DNA from: Sphingomonas sp. YR710 | GTDB taxonomy: Bacteria; Pseudomonadota; Alphaproteobacteria; Sphingomonadales; Sphingomonadaceae | Length of the DNA: 64,000 bases | Direction of reading: 5' to 3' | Assembly (NCBI RefSeq): GCF_900101455.1 | Contig: NZ_FMZJ01000016.1 | Coordinates: 1-64,000, forward strand | Shown here: positions 1 through 9,449 of the stretch, one piece after another | Layout of the letters: the number at the start of each line of letters is the position of its first letter | Position numbering within the stretch: the first letter of the stretch is position 1 | Position numbers and translations under genes: made by a program | The notes under the pieces: generated by a model | What the model saw: only the letters and a program-made list of their open reading frames with translations | The model's database searches: none | What the model was told of the DNA's origin: nothing

Positions 1-242
1 ACAAGGGCAGCCGCGTGCGCAAGCTGCTCAAGGCCTCAGGCATCAGGCTGTTCTTCCTGCCGCCCTACTCGCCAGATCTGAACCCCATCGAAGAGGTGTT
101 CTCCAAACTCAAACGGCTGCTGCGCAAGGCCAACGAGCGAACCGTCGAGGCTACATGGAAACGTATCGGCAAACTGCTCGATCACTTCCCTTCCGCTGAG
201 TGTGCAAACTACATCCGCGGTGCGGGCTATGCGTCAATATGA
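1..242 (+). mobile_element. IS630-family transposase, C-terminal fragment (gene runs off the left edge)
   Basis: The reading frame is open from the first bases and ends at TGA 240-242. The peptide contains LFFLPPYSPDLNPIE, the conserved C-terminal block of IS630/Tc1-type DDE transposases that carries the last acidic catalytic residue. It is followed by the usual Lys/Arg-rich helix (FSKLKRLLRKANERT). Only about 79 residues are visible, so I cannot tell whether the element is intact, whether it is the second frame of a two-frame IS630, or where its terminal inverted repeat lies. The next gene is convergent and unrelated. Confidence 0.85.
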
Positions 243-454
243 ATCAGAAAGACTCTAAGGGCTTTCATCGGGATGATGGACCTTTTTGCGCGGAGCGTCC
301 CGCAAGGGAGTTCAACCTTGTTCACGCGATAGCACGGGGGTGAGATGAGGCTGGCCCGATTGCTTGATCCGTACCCGCCCACGTCGGTGCCATCGACGCG
401 CAGGCTTTCTCAGCAGTCGGAAGAAATTGGCGCTGACTCCGCATTCGGAGCGCG

Positions 455-485
455 AAAAAAACGGCGGCGGGATAGTCCGCCACCG
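455..485 (-). terminator. Rho-independent terminator of the TonB receptor gene
   Basis: On the minus strand a 9-bp GC-rich stem (arms at 477-485 and 462-470, one G-T pair) closes a 6-nt loop. It is followed directly by seven T (A run 455-461 on the plus strand). It lies about 60 bp past the receptor stop codon, the classical arrangement for an intrinsic terminator. Confidence 0.85.
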
Positions 486-503
486 TTGGCCCCGATCGGG
501 GTA

Positions 504-531
504 ACCCGTGGCACATGGAAGTGCCACGGGT
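504..531 (-). repeat. Perfect 11-bp inverted repeat after the TonB receptor stop
   Basis: Arms 504-514 and 521-531 are exact reverse complements around a 6-nt loop, 13 nt beyond the receptor stop codon. There is no T run after it. It may stabilise the mRNA 3' end or act together with the terminator at 455-485. Confidence 0.6.
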
Positions 532-543
532 GATATCGCTTTC

Positions 544-3099
544 TTACTTCTGTCCGCCGAAGCGAACCCTTGCGCGCAGACCGTATGTACGGGGCGTGCC
601 AAGGTAGCGAAGATCGAAGCCGAAGCTCGCAAACAGCGGCTGGATCAACGTGTAGGTAACCTGGTTCGTCGCGTTGGAAACGAACAGCGAGATGTCCAGC
701 GGATTGCCGCCAACGTCATGCCAATCGAGGTTGAGATCGAGCTGGCTGACCATCGAGGCATTGTCGACAGGCGTGTTTGCAACAAGATCAGCCTTGGCGG
801 TTACGCACGCGGCATTGCATGAGGCCGACGGAGGCGTCAGGCGGAGAGCCGCGGCGGCGGTAGCGTTGGTGTCTGATGCTGCCGTAGAGAAGCTCGAACT
901 GTACCGATAGGAAGCTGTGAACTGCAACTTTCCAGCTTTTTCGGGGATCGGCAAAGTGACGGTTCCCGAGACGTTTCCGCCGAATTTTGGAGTAAGCGGC
1001 AACGGGTCGCCCAGCGCGGCCGGGTTCAGTCGGTTGTTAAAATTGGCAATATAGGGCGTGATGTCGATGTTGATCTTATCGACTCTCGACTTAACGTACG
1101 TTCCCGAGAAATCGAGGCGGAACCAATTGGACGGCCGTAGCGATCCATCGAAATCGAAGCCGTAGCTATGCGCTTTACCCGCGTTGAAGACGGACGTGGC
1201 GGAGCCGCCGGCCGGGCAGACAGGGTTGGTGCAGTTCAGCCCGACGAGGAGCTGTGTGTCCTTCAGCTTCGAATAGAAACCGGCGATGTTGAAATTGCCA
1301 GGCACCATGCCATGGAAGCTGGTCTTCGCACCGCCTTCGAAGCTGTCCACGGTTTCCGGGTCGTATGTCGACTTGGCGCCAACCGCGGCTGGAGCGGCTG
1401 AGCCCTGGCGATAGCCGCGCGAATAAGTGGCGTAAATCATCGCATCTTCAATAGGCTTGTACGACGCGTTCATTGTCCAGGTCGGGCGCTTGCTGGATGT
1501 GCGAAGCACATCGCTGCCGACCGTGCAGTTGGCATAAGTCGCATAGGGGACCTGGCAGCCTACGATCGTCGCCCCGACGAAAAGGGCTGCGGGGTTGGCG
1601 GGATCCTGGACGAACTTTGCCAGCGGACCGTATGCAGTGCCCCGCGTCCGATCATAGTTGATACGAATACCGCCGGTCAGCTTCAGCTTATCGGTGACTG
1701 CATAGGTAGCCTGCGTATAGGCCGCCATATTGATGTATTCGATCGTATAGCTGCTGGGATTGACGGTATTGACCGGGCTCAGTCTCAGGCACCGCATTGA
1801 TGACAGCCCTTCGTAGGGCCCCACCTGACAGACTGCGCCGACACCGATCGACTCTGAAATTGTCCGAGCGCCCGGCGTGCTATGTTCGAAGTAAAGGCCG
1901 CCCTGATACTGAAGTTTACCGTCAAAGGCAAAGCCCTGACCCTGAAACTCTTCGACAAAGGTGCGCTGGTTGTTCCCGTAGGTTCCATCCCCGTTAAATG
2001 CCTGTGCTGTCGACAGATAGGAAGGCACGCCAGCAGCCGTCAGCTGAAAGTTGGTCCCGAAGACACTCTGCCGCAAGCCTTGTTTGAACGTGGCGTAGGA
2101 CAGGATGTTCTTGATCGTCAGATTGTCAGCGACGGCCCATTTGGTGATGTTGATCAGCTGCAACTGCTTGGTCAGCGACTGCGGATTACTCAACGTCTGC
2201 TCAACCTGATACGGATCGCCGTTCGCAACGAGCCGGTTGATCTGTGGTTGTGCCAGCGCGCCGAACGATGTGTTGGGATTGGCCCGGTAAAGCTGAGGCT
2301 GGGAACCGATGTGATCCGAATTGAGGTAGGATATGATCGTGTAGCTCTCAATATCGGGCGTGACGTCGAGAACGAGGCTACCGCGCAGTGCGGTATAGTC
2401 GGTATCACTGAACCTTCTCGGTCCGATTCCCGAAATGTTATGAAGATAGCCGTCACGCACCTGATGATCGACGCCAAGCCTCACCCGCGCCCAGGATGTC
2501 AGCGGTGCATTTACCACGGCCTGAATGCGGCGCATGCCGAAATTGCCGGCAGAGCCCTCGACATAGCCTTCGAAACGGTTAGTCGGCTTCCTTGGCGTCA
2601 GCAGCACGTCGCCGCCGGTGGTGTTGCGTCCGAACAGCGTACCCTGCGGCCCCTTCAAAACCTGCACGTTCTGCAGATCGAAAAGGCTGCCCGGTCCGGC
2701 GCCATCACCGCCAGGAAACGATCCGGCGCCGCCGCGCGGCGCCACGACTTCAGCGAAGAACGTGCCCACCGTGGACGTCGTCCGCAATGCCTGCGAAAAT
2801 CCGCGGATCGAGAAAGCATTGGTTTCGGACGAGTAACGCGATTCGACGTTCAGGCCGGGAATGATCTTTGCCAGATCGTCAGCACCAACGATGTTCGCTC
2901 TGTTCAACTGGTCCTGATTGACGACTGCGACCGAGATCGGCACGTCCTGAAGCCGTTCCTCGATGCGTCTCGCGGTGACGATGATCTCTACATCCGAAGC
3001 TGAAGCGGCCGGTGCGTCCGCCGCCTGCGCCTGGCCGCTTGCGAGAAATGGCAATGCTACCGACGCGAAAAGCATCGCGCGCAAAGGTACCCGAATCAT
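544..3099 (-). CDS. TonB-dependent outer-membrane receptor
   Basis: The product is an 851-residue TonB-dependent receptor that takes up an unknown ligand across the outer membrane using TonB/ExbBD energy. A signal peptide (MIRVPLRAMLFASVALPF..., probable cleavage after AQA) is followed by a TonB-box-like VEIIVTARR, the plug domain (QDVPISVAVV, later VLKGPQGTLFGRNTTGG) and a long beta-barrel region. I chose the ATG at 3099 rather than one 17 codons upstream, because a GAAGAGGA ribosome site lies about 10 nt before it and it begins the signal peptide exactly. The gene stands alone, with a clear terminator downstream. The substrate cannot be told from sequence; receptors of this class in sphingomonads take up iron chelates, plant compounds or oligosaccharides. 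Confidence 0.9.
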   Translation of the reverse strand: MIRVPLRAMLFASVALPFLASGQAQAADAPAASASDVEIIVTARRIEERLQDVPISVAVVNQDQLNRANIVGADDLAKIIPGLNVESRYSSETNAFSIRGFSQALRTTSTVGTFFAEVVAPRGGAGSFPGGDGAGPGSLFDLQNVQVLKGPQGTLFGRNTTGGDVLLTPRKPTNRFEGYVEGSAGNFGMRRIQAVVNAPLTSWARVRLGVDHQVRDGYLHNISGIGPRRFSDTDYTALRGSLVLDVTPDIESYTIISYLNSDHIGSQPQLYRANPNTSFGALAQPQINRLVANGDPYQVEQTLSNPQSLTKQLQLINITKWAVADNLTIKNILSYATFKQGLRQSVFGTNFQLTAAGVPSYLSTAQAFNGDGTYGNNQRTFVEEFQGQGFAFDGKLQYQGGLYFEHSTPGARTISESIGVGAVCQVGPYEGLSSMRCLRLSPVNTVNPSSYTIEYINMAAYTQATYAVTDKLKLTGGIRINYDRTRGTAYGPLAKFVQDPANPAALFVGATIVGCQVPYATYANCTVGSDVLRTSSKRPTWTMNASYKPIEDAMIYATYSRGYRQGSAAPAAVGAKSTYDPETVDSFEGGAKTSFHGMVPGNFNIAGFYSKLKDTQLLVGLNCTNPVCPAGGSATSVFNAGKAHSYGFDFDGSLRPSNWFRLDFSGTYVKSRVDKINIDITPYIANFNNRLNPAALGDPLPLTPKFGGNVSGTVTLPIPEKAGKLQFTASYRYSSSFSTAASDTNATAAAALRLTPPSASCNAACVTAKADLVANTPVDNASMVSQLDLNLDWHDVGGNPLDISLFVSNATNQVTYTLIQPLFASFGFDLRYLGTPRTYGLRARVRFGGQK

Positions 3100-3485
3100 A
3101 AGGCTGTATCCTCTTCCCAAACCATGTTTTCGCGGATGCTCTTTCGGCATCCGTCAACGCTTATAGTTCCAGCTATATGGGGCTGGCACAAGCTATTTCT
3201 TCAAAAATGAAAAAGGGATCAAATCGAGAAAATGTATTTTAAGTTCAATGTGATAGGTAGATAAACCGGTCGCATTGCTTTTGATTGGGGTAGAAATGAG
3301 CTGTGCGCCGCGACGTCGGGCAATTAGCCAATTCGATCACGCTACCGAATTATTGCCGGTTTCCCGCAATTTTTGCGTATTTCAATGGGCTAAATGGGCG
3401 TCCGATTCGCCCGCTCCACCGGCTGAAATAGTCTCGTCCACAGCGTGAAAATCCAATCGCCCGCCCAAACCAATCATGAGCGCCG
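3100..3485. other. Intergenic region upstream of the TonB receptor
   Basis: This 386-bp stretch is AT-richer than its surroundings and must hold the minus-strand receptor promoter. I could not pick out a convincing -35/-10 pair, operator or RNA gene. It also contains the 3' flank of trpS, with no obvious terminator hairpin. Confidence 0.5.
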
Positions 3486-4478
3486 TTACAGCCCCATCGC
3501 CTGATACGCCCCCGCCAGCGTCGGCGCTGCCAGCGCGCGGGCCTTTTCGGCGCCCTTCAGCAGGATCGCATCCAGCTCAAGCGGGTCCTGCTTAAGTGCA
3601 ACCAGCCGCTTCGAGATGGGCCGCAGTTTCTCCACCAGCAATTCGCCGAGTGCCGGTTTGAACTGGCCGAAGCCTTGCCCCGCGAACCGCGCCAGCACCC
3701 CGGCCGGCGTCTCGTCGGTCATGCCCGCATAGATGCCGATCAGGTTGCGAGCCTCCGGCCGACCTTCCAGGCCCTCCATCGTCTCGGGCAGCGGATCCGG
3801 ATCAGTCTTGGCCTTGCGGATCTTGCTCATGATCGTGTCGGCATCGTCGGTCAGGTTGATGCGGCTCATGTCGGATGGATCGGACTTGGACATTTTCGCA
3901 GTACCCTCGCGCAGCGACATCACGCGCGCGGCCGGGCCGCCGATGATCGGTTCGGGCAAGGTGAACAAATTGACACCGAAATCGGCGTTGAACTTGGTGG
4001 CGATGTCGCGTGCCAGTTCGAGATGCTGCTTCTGATCTTCGCCCACCGGCACATGGGTGGCGTTGTATAGCAGCACATCGGCCGCCTGCAGCACTGGATA
4101 GGCATAGAGACCGATCGAGGCACCCTCGCGATTCTTCCCTGATTTTTCCTTGAACTGGGTCATCCGGTTCAGCCAGCCGATCCGCGCGGTGCCGTTCAGC
4201 AGCCAGCACAATTCGACATGTGCGGGCACTTGGCGCTGGCGGAACAATGTTGCCTTGTCGGGATCGATTCCGCACGCGATCAAAGCCGCCGCCATTTCGC
4301 GGATGTTTGCGGTCAGCAGCGCCGGATCATTGTGCACGGTAATCGCGTGCAGATCGGCCAGGAAGAACAGGCACTCGCCCTCGTCCTGCATTTTTACCCA
4401 GCGGCGGATAGCCCCGAGATAATTGCCCAGGTGAAGGTTGCCGGTGGGCTGGATGCCCGAAACTGTGCGCTTTGTCAT
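3486..4478 (-). CDS. trpS: Tryptophan--tRNA ligase
   Basis: A class I aminoacyl-tRNA synthetase that charges tRNA-Trp in the cytoplasm. The 330-residue length is typical of bacterial TrpRS. The HIGH-type motif is [13 protein letters not shown] (HLGN at residues 16-19). The KMSKS loop is intact at residues 195-199 ([10 protein letters not shown]). The tryptophan-pocket region [15 protein letters not shown] is conserved. It follows murJ on the same strand with a 59-bp gap, so both may be co-transcribed. Identification is secure. Confidence 0.97.
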   Translation of the reverse strand: MTKRTVSGIQPTGNLHLGNYLGAIRRWVKMQDEGECLFFLADLHAITVHNDPALLTANIREMAAALIACGIDPDKATLFRQRQVPAHVELCWLLNGTARIGWLNRMTQFKEKSGKNREGASIGLYAYPVLQAADVLLYNATHVPVGEDQKQHLELARDIATKFNADFGVNLFTLPEPIIGGPAARVMSLREGTAKMSKSDPSDMSRINLTDDADTIMSKIRKAKTDPDPLPETMEGLEGRPEARNLIGIYAGMTDETPAGVLARFAGQGFGQFKPALGELLVEKLRPISKRLVALKQDPLELDAILLKGAEKARALAAPTLAGAYQAMGL

Positions 4479-4537
4479 GGTGGCGGGCTTTTGCGGCGCG
4501 CCGCGGGGAAGGTCAAGCGATCGGGTGGAGGCCCCGA

Positions 4538-6100
4538 TCAGCGCTTCCTGCGGAGTTGGGCTTTCAGGTCGCTCAGCCGATAGGCGCCCAGCCCGAAAAC
4601 TGCCCCGAAATAGACTGTCGCTCCAGCGCCGATCATCACCGAGAGCGCTATTATGCGTGCAATCAGGCTCCTGCCGGTCCAGGGGGCGACCAGCGGGTTG
4701 ATCGCCAGTAGCAGCGCCGCCATCGCCACCGTCGCCGCCATCAACCGCACGCTCGTCCGCCGCAGACGATCATCGACCGAGAAATGGTCGCGGCGGCGGA
4801 GCGTCCAGTATAACAGGATCGCGTTGACCCAGGCCGAGATGGCCGTCGACAGCGCGAGCCCGACATGGGCCATCGGCCAGATCAGGATCAGGTTGAGCAC
4901 GAGGTTCACCACCATCGCGAGCACGGCGATGCGGACCGGCGTGCGCGTATCGGCGCGGGCATAGAAGCCGGGGGTCAGCACCTTGATCAGCACATAGGCC
5001 GGCAGGCCCAGCGAGAAGGCCGCCAGTGCCTGTGCGCTGGCAATCGTATCGTGATGATCGAACACGCCGTGCTGGAGCAATGCGCGGATCAGCGGCGTCG
5101 CCGACACCATCAGCGCGGCCGTGGCGGGCAAAGTCAACAACAGCACGAGCTCGATCGCGCGGTTCTGCGTATCGAGCGCGGCCTGATGATTGCCGCTGCC
5201 AATCTGTCGCGACAGGCTGGGGAGCATCGCGGTGCCTACGCCGATGCCGATCAGGCCGAGCGGTAGCTGGTTCAGCCGATCTGCATAATAAAGATAGGAT
5301 ACCGATCCCTGCGGCAGGAAGCGTGCGGCCAGGGTCGTGGAGATCAGCAGGTTGAACTGGACGGCGCCCGCGCCGAGCGCGGCGGGCCCGATCAGTTTGA
5401 GCAATTCCTTCACTTGCGGATTGAGCCGCGGCAGGCGGATCCGAAGGACGACGCCGGCTCGTCGACAAGCCCAGACCAGCCATAGCAGCTGCATCGCGCC
5501 GGACACGGTGACGGCGATCGCCTGGGTTCGCGCGGTTTCGACATCGCTATGGCCGCGAAAGAAGAGCAATCCGACGATCAGGCAGATGTTGAGCAAAACC
5601 GGCGCCGCGGCATTCACCCAGAAGCGGTTGAGCGAATTGAGGATTCCGCCGAGCAGCGACACTAGCGAGATCAGCATCAGATACGGGAAGGTGATGCGCG
5701 TATAGGTGGTGGCCAGGGCCAGCTTTTCGGGCCCGCCATCTGGAAAGCCACCGGTCATCGCCCAGACGATCGGCCCGGCCGCGGCAATCATGACGATGGT
5801 GAAGACGATCAGCAGCGGGAGCAGCACCGCCAACACCTGCTCGGCAAAGCGCAATCCAGCGGCCAGCCCACCCTCATCCTGCGCCACCGTGCGGTTGAAC
5901 ATCGGCACGAAGGCCGCTGAGAAGGCGCCCTCTGCAAACAAGGCGCGAAACAGGTTGGGCAGCCGCCACGCGATCAGGAAGGCATCAGATGCGAATCCCG
6001 CGCCGACAAAGCGCGCCATCAGCATGTCGCGCACGAAGCCGAGCACGCGGCTGACGAGGGTCAGGCCGCCGATTGTGGCGCTGGCGCGAAAGAGGCTCAT
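4538..6100 (-). CDS. murJ: Lipid II flippase MurJ
   Basis: An integral membrane protein of the MOP superfamily that flips the peptidoglycan precursor lipid II across the inner membrane. It has 520 residues with about 14 hydrophobic segments spread along the chain. The N-terminus ([21 protein letters not shown], then [13 protein letters not shown]) is diagnostic for Mur[14 protein letters not shown] follows, and [14 protein letters not shown] is typical of the central segments. It lies between secB and trpS, all on the minus strand. Confidence 0.96.
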   Translation of the reverse strand: MSLFRASATIGGLTLVSRVLGFVRDMLMARFVGAGFASDAFLIAWRLPNLFRALFAEGAFSAAFVPMFNRTVAQDEGGLAAGLRFAEQVLAVLLPLLIVFTIVMIAAAGPIVWAMTGGFPDGGPEKLALATTYTRITFPYLMLISLVSLLGGILNSLNRFWVNAAAPVLLNICLIVGLLFFRGHSDVETARTQAIAVTVSGAMQLLWLVWACRRAGVVLRIRLPRLNPQVKELLKLIGPAALGAGAVQFNLLISTTLAARFLPQGSVSYLYYADRLNQLPLGLIGIGVGTAMLPSLSRQIGSGNHQAALDTQNRAIELVLLLTLPATAALMVSATPLIRALLQHGVFDHHDTIASAQALAAFSLGLPAYVLIKVLTPGFYARADTRTPVRIAVLAMVVNLVLNLILIWPMAHVGLALSTAISAWVNAILLYWTLRRRDHFSVDDRLRRTSVRLMAATVAMAALLLAINPLVAPWTGRSLIARIIALSVMIGAGATVYFGAVFGLGAYRLSDLKAQLRRKR

Positions 6101-6153
6101 CGCGAGATCATTGCCGCCCCGGGAGGAGCCCAGGGCGGTTCATCACCCTGTTA

Positions 6154-6654
6154 TCAGGCTTCGCCGGCTGGCTGGGCATTGGCGAGTTCGCTCTGCTGTT
6201 CGACCTGCGCCATGTAAAGCGCGCCGAAATCGATCGGTTCGAGCAGCAGCGGCGCAAAATTGCCGTCGCGGATCGCGTCGGAGACGACGCGGCGGGCGAA
6301 CGGGAACAGCAGCCGCGGTGCTTCTGCCAGCAGAAATGGCGCGAGATGCTCGTCCGGCACATTGCGGATTCCGAACAGGCCGGCATAGAGCAATTCGACG
6401 GCGTAGCCCGTCACGTCGCCCATCGTCGCAGTGACTTCGATCTTCAGCGCGACTTCGTGCACGTCATCGCCAATCGGATTGGTCCCGATATTGAACTGAA
6501 CGTCGATCTTCGGCTGCTCCGGCGCCTGATAGATCATCGGAGCGTTGGGATTTTCGAATGATAGGTCTTTGACATATTGGGCAATCATCGCGACCTGGGG
6601 CATATTGTCTTCCCCATTCGACATGGTTGCGGGTGCGCCCTGATCTTCGGTCAT
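6154..6654 (-). CDS. secB: Protein-export chaperone SecB
   Basis: A cytosolic tetrameric chaperone that keeps preproteins unfolded and delivers them to SecA. It is 166 residues long, the usual alphaproteobacterial length. Visible conserved parts are YVKDLSFENPNAP, the PLLLEPIDF strand near the C-terminus and LFPFARRVVSDAIRDGNF. Starts are possible at residues 1, 11 or 18; I kept the first. It is divergent from the Tim44-like gene, an arrangement common in alphaproteobacteria. A 7-bp GC hairpin (about 6684-6699) and three tandem GGGCA units (6726-6740) lie in its leader region. Confidence 0.96.
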   Translation of the reverse strand: MTEDQGAPATMSNGEDNMPQVAMIAQYVKDLSFENPNAPMIYQAPEQPKIDVQFNIGTNPIGDDVHEVALKIEVTATMGDVTGYAVELLYAGLFGIRNVPDEHLAPFLLAEAPRLLFPFARRVVSDAIRDGNFAPLLLEPIDFGALYMAQVEQQSELANAQPAGEA

Positions 6655-6829
6655 TATGCGTGAATCCTGTTATCTTTGCATGGCGGGGGCCAGCCCCCGA
6701 TATCAGCGCCCGCGCCTAGCAGGCAGGGCAGGGCAGGGCAATGGGGCCGATATGGGGCGAATTCGGGCTCATCGCGCGCGCCATTTGAAAGTTGGGCGAC
6801 AAGCTCCTATGTTACGATAATATTGGCGT

Positions 6830-7492
6830 ATGGGAGGTCTGGTGACCACAGTTGTAATCCTCGCGATGGTGTTTCTGTTCGTGGCGTTCCGCCTGTGGAG
6901 CGTGCTCGGCCGTCGCACCGGCCACGAGCAGACCATAGCGCGACCCGCCGAAGCCGCATCTGCGCCACTTTCGCCAGGCCGTTCTATCCCTGATGCCTCA
7001 CCGGTTCCCAATCCCGTGCGGCCTGCCGTCGTCGAGCCACGCGCCGAAACTGGCATCCGTGCGATCATCGCCGCCGATTCGTCGTTCGACGCGGCCCAGT
7101 TCATCGATGGTGCCCGCTCGGCCTATCGGATGATTCTCGAAGCCTTCTGGCGGGGCGATGAAGTCGCGCTCAAGCGTTTGACCGATGAGTCCGTCTATGC
7201 CGCCTTCGCCGGCGCGATCGAGGCGCGCAAGGCCGCAGGCGAGGTTCTGGACAACCGGCTGGTGACGATCGAACATGCCGTGATCGAACAGGCCCAACTC
7301 AATGGCCGCATGGCGAGCGTGACGGTGCGGTTCGATGCCGATATCGCCGCGGTGACCCGCAATGTCGCGGGTGATGTGCTCGCCGGGTCGCTGAGCGATG
7401 CCGTGCCCACCCATGACGTATGGACCTTCGGCCGCGAAGTGCGATCGGCCGATCCCAACTGGCTGCTGATCGAAACCGACGAGGCCGCGTGA
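6830..7492 (+). CDS. Tim44/TimA-family membrane-anchored protein
   Basis: A 220-residue protein with one N-terminal membrane helix (VVILAMVFLFVAFRLWSVLG), a Pro/Ala-rich linker and a C-terminal Tim44-like domain (FIDGARSAYRMILEAFWRGD, then VTVRFDADIAAVTRN and DVWTFGREVRSADPNW). In mitochondria Tim44 tethers the import motor; the role of the bacterial relatives is not settled and is probably at the inner membrane. The GTG at 6842 has a better-placed GGGAGG and could be the real start, shortening the protein by four residues. Its stop overlaps the mltA start (GTGA), so the two are translationally coupled. Confidence 0.85.
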   Translation: MGGLVTTVVILAMVFLFVAFRLWSVLGRRTGHEQTIARPAEAASAPLSPGRSIPDASPVPNPVRPAVVEPRAETGIRAIIAADSSFDAAQFIDGARSAYRMILEAFWRGDEVALKRLTDESVYAAFAGAIEARKAAGEVLDNRLVTIEHAVIEQAQLNGRMASVTVRFDADIAAVTRNVAGDVLAGSLSDAVPTHDVWTFGREVRSADPNWLLIETDEAA

Positions 7493-8730
7493 TCCGGGCC
7501 CTATCGGGCATCGCGGCTATGGCGATGCTGTCCGCCTGCGCATCGATCGTGCCGACACCAGGAGCGGAGCATGCGCCGCCGTCCGTTCGCGATCGGCCCG
7601 TGCCACCGCCGGTTGCGCAAGCCCCGCCCGCGACAACCGGTAAGCCTGTCAATGCTTTAGCCAGCGGCGTTCAGGCCGGCCCTCCGATCGAAACGCTAGC
7701 AATACCCGCAGGATCGGCAGGTGCGGCTTTGACGGCATTCCGCCTGTCTTGCCCCGCGCTCCAGAAGCGCAGCGATGCCAGCGGCCTTACCCAGTCGGGC
7801 GACTGGACCACCGTTTGCGCATCAGCCGCGAACTGGCCGGATGGCGACGCGACGCGGTTCTTCGCGACCCAGCTGGTCGCTGTAAAGATCGGCACGGGCC
7901 AGGCCTTTGCAACCGGCTATTACGAGCCCGAGATTTCGGGCTCGCGCGCGCAGCAGCCGGGCTATGACACGCCGGTCTATCGCCGCCCCCCCGATCTCGT
8001 CGAAGGCGATCTCGGCGATTTCTATACCGATCTGAAGGGCCGCAAGATTCGCGGCCGCGTCCAGGACGGAAAATTGCTGCCCTATCCCGATCGGGGTGCG
8101 ATTGAGGACGGCGCCTTGAAGAGCAAGAATCTCGAAATAGCCTGGGCGGCCGATCCGATCGAATTCTTCTTCCTGCAGGTGCAGGGCTCCGGCCGCCTGA
8201 AACTGCCCGATGGTTCGGTGATGCGGATCGGCTATGATGGGCAGAATGGCGGCCAATATGTCGGGATCGGCGCCTTGATGCGCGATCGCGGGCTGCTTGG
8301 CCCCGGCGAGCTTTCGATGCAGGGCGTAATGGCCTGGCTGCGCGCCCACCCTGCCGAGGGCGACGCGATCATGCGCGAGAATAAGAGCTTCGTCTTCTTC
8401 CGCGAACTGAAGGGCGCGGGACCGATTGGGGCGCTGGGCGTGGCGGTGGCTGGGCGTGTGACCGTGGCGGCCGATCCGGCATTTGTGCCGCTGGGAGCGC
8501 CCGTGGTGCTGTCGCTCGACCGAGCCGAGGCATCTGGCCTGTGGATCGCGCAGGATACGGGCGGTGCCATCAAGGGGCCGAACCGTTTCGACACCTTTTG
8601 GGGTGCGGGTGACGACGCAAGGCGGATCGCCGGCGGGATGAGCGGGCGCGGGCAGGCATGGCTGCTGTTGCCAAAGTCCGCGGCGGCACGGCTGGGGACT
8701 GCCGATGGCGGGTCGTCGATCCGGTCCTGA
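7489..8730 (+). CDS. mltA: Membrane-bound lytic murein transglycosylase A
   Basis: An outer-membrane lipoprotein that cleaves the MurNAc-GlcNAc bond with formation of 1,6-anhydroMurNAc. I place the start at GTG 7489, which overlaps the previous stop (GTGA) and begins a lipoprotein signal ending in the lipobox LSAC (Cys17). The MltA domain is recognisable by ATGYYEPEISGS, FFLQVQGSGRL and YDGQNGGQYVGIG. The C-terminal 3D domain follows, with SGLWIAQDTGGAIKGPNRFD and its conserved aspartates. Length is 413 residues. It is followed by smr, which overlaps it by 26 bp. Confidence 0.94.
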   Translation: MIRALSGIAAMAMLSACASIVPTPGAEHAPPSVRDRPVPPPVAQAPPATTGKPVNALASGVQAGPPIETLAIPAGSAGAALTAFRLSCPALQKRSDASGLTQSGDWTTVCASAANWPDGDATRFFATQLVAVKIGTGQAFATGYYEPEISGSRAQQPGYDTPVYRRPPDLVEGDLGDFYTDLKGRKIRGRVQDGKLLPYPDRGAIEDGALKSKNLEIAWAADPIEFFFLQVQGSGRLKLPDGSVMRIGYDGQNGGQYVGIGALMRDRGLLGPGELSMQGVMAWLRAHPAEGDAIMRENKSFVFFRELKGAGPIGALGVAVAGRVTVAADPAFVPLGAPVVLSLDRAEASGLWIAQDTGGAIKGPNRFDTFWGAGDDARRIAGGMSGRGQAWLLLPKSAAARLGTADGGSSIRS

Positions 8731-9283
8731 TCTTGACGCCGAGGGCGCCCTGCTGTGGCGCCGGGTGACGGAAACCGTTCGACCGATCCGCAAAGTCAGG
8801 GGCGCGCCGCGACCGTCGCCGGCCATCGTCGCACCCGCCATGCCCCCTGATCCGATCAGGAAGGCCAAGTCTAAGCCCACGCCCCCTCAGCCTGTCGCCG
8901 TGAGGGCGAATGCGCCCGCCAAGGCCGATACCCTCGACGGAGGTTGGGATCGGCGCCTGCGCAGGGGCGTTGCGGCACCCGATCGGACGATAGACCTCCA
9001 CGGGCATACGCTTGCCAGCGCGCATCGCATGCTCGATCGCGAACTCGATGACGCGATCCTCGATGGCGTTCGAATATTGTTGGTGATCACCGGACGCCCT
9101 CCGCGCGCAGACGATCGCGGTGCGGATGGCCGGCCCAAGCGCGGGCTGATCCGCGCGACGATCGGCGACTGGTTGGGTTCGTCGCGACATTCCGGCCGTA
9201 TCGCCGCTGTCCGCAATGCACATCCTCGGCACGGCGGGGAGGGCGCGCTCTACATAATATTGAGACGAACCCGCGAGGGCTGA
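8705..9283 (+). CDS. Smr-domain protein
   Basis: A 192-residue protein. A basic, Pro-rich N-terminal half is followed by a C-terminal Smr (MutS2-type) domain: TIDLHGHTLASAHRML near the middle, VRILLVITGR, and the closing NAHPRHGGEGALYIILRR. Smr domains bind or nick nucleic acids, but stand-alone bacterial versions of this type have no firmly assigned role. The gene overlaps the end of mltA by 26 bp in another frame, consistent with one operon (Tim44-like, mltA, smr). Confidence 0.88.
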   Translation: MAGRRSGPDLDAEGALLWRRVTETVRPIRKVRGAPRPSPAIVAPAMPPDPIRKAKSKPTPPQPVAVRANAPAKADTLDGGWDRRLRRGVAAPDRTIDLHGHTLASAHRMLDRELDDAILDGVRILLVITGRPPRADDRGADGRPKRGLIRATIGDWLGSSRHSGRIAAVRNAHPRHGGEGALYIILRRTREG

Positions 9284-9300
9284 CTGTCGTCTCAAATATT
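9256..9300. repeat. 13-bp inverted repeat at the smr 3' end
   Basis: The arm at 9256-9268 (AATATTGAGACGA) is matched by its reverse complement at 9287-9300 with one extra A, and the smr stop codon lies in the loop. There is no T tract. It could act as a weak terminator or mRNA end stabiliser. Being 150 bp before an STN-type TonB receptor, it could also be part of that gene's control region. Confidence 0.45.
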
Positions 9301-9449
9301 GCGATGCAGCATGCGTTGGGAAACATTGCATGCATGAGCGTACAATCATCGCTGTGGTGCAATATTTTCGTAACCTATAGCGGGTTGCGCGTTCCTGTCC
9401 GTTTTTATCCCTAGGAAGCCAGAGTTCGTGGCGAGAATAGGGGATCACC

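Larger units (their letters stand above)
243..543. other. Non-coding gap between IS630 end and TonB receptor
   Basis: I see no convincing gene here; the short reading frames on both strands lack start signals and family features. The right end of the IS should lie in the first part, but I could not identify its terminal repeat. The part nearest the receptor holds two hairpins on the minus strand, listed separately. Confidence 0.5.

Noticed and set aside
1882-3003. A 373-codon plus-strand frame
   Set aside because: Lies opposite the plug and barrel of the TonB receptor and has no family features.
6726-6740. GGGCA tandem repeat as a phase-variation tract for secB or the Tim44-like gene
   Set aside because: Only three units, non-coding, and next to housekeeping genes; too short to support that idea.
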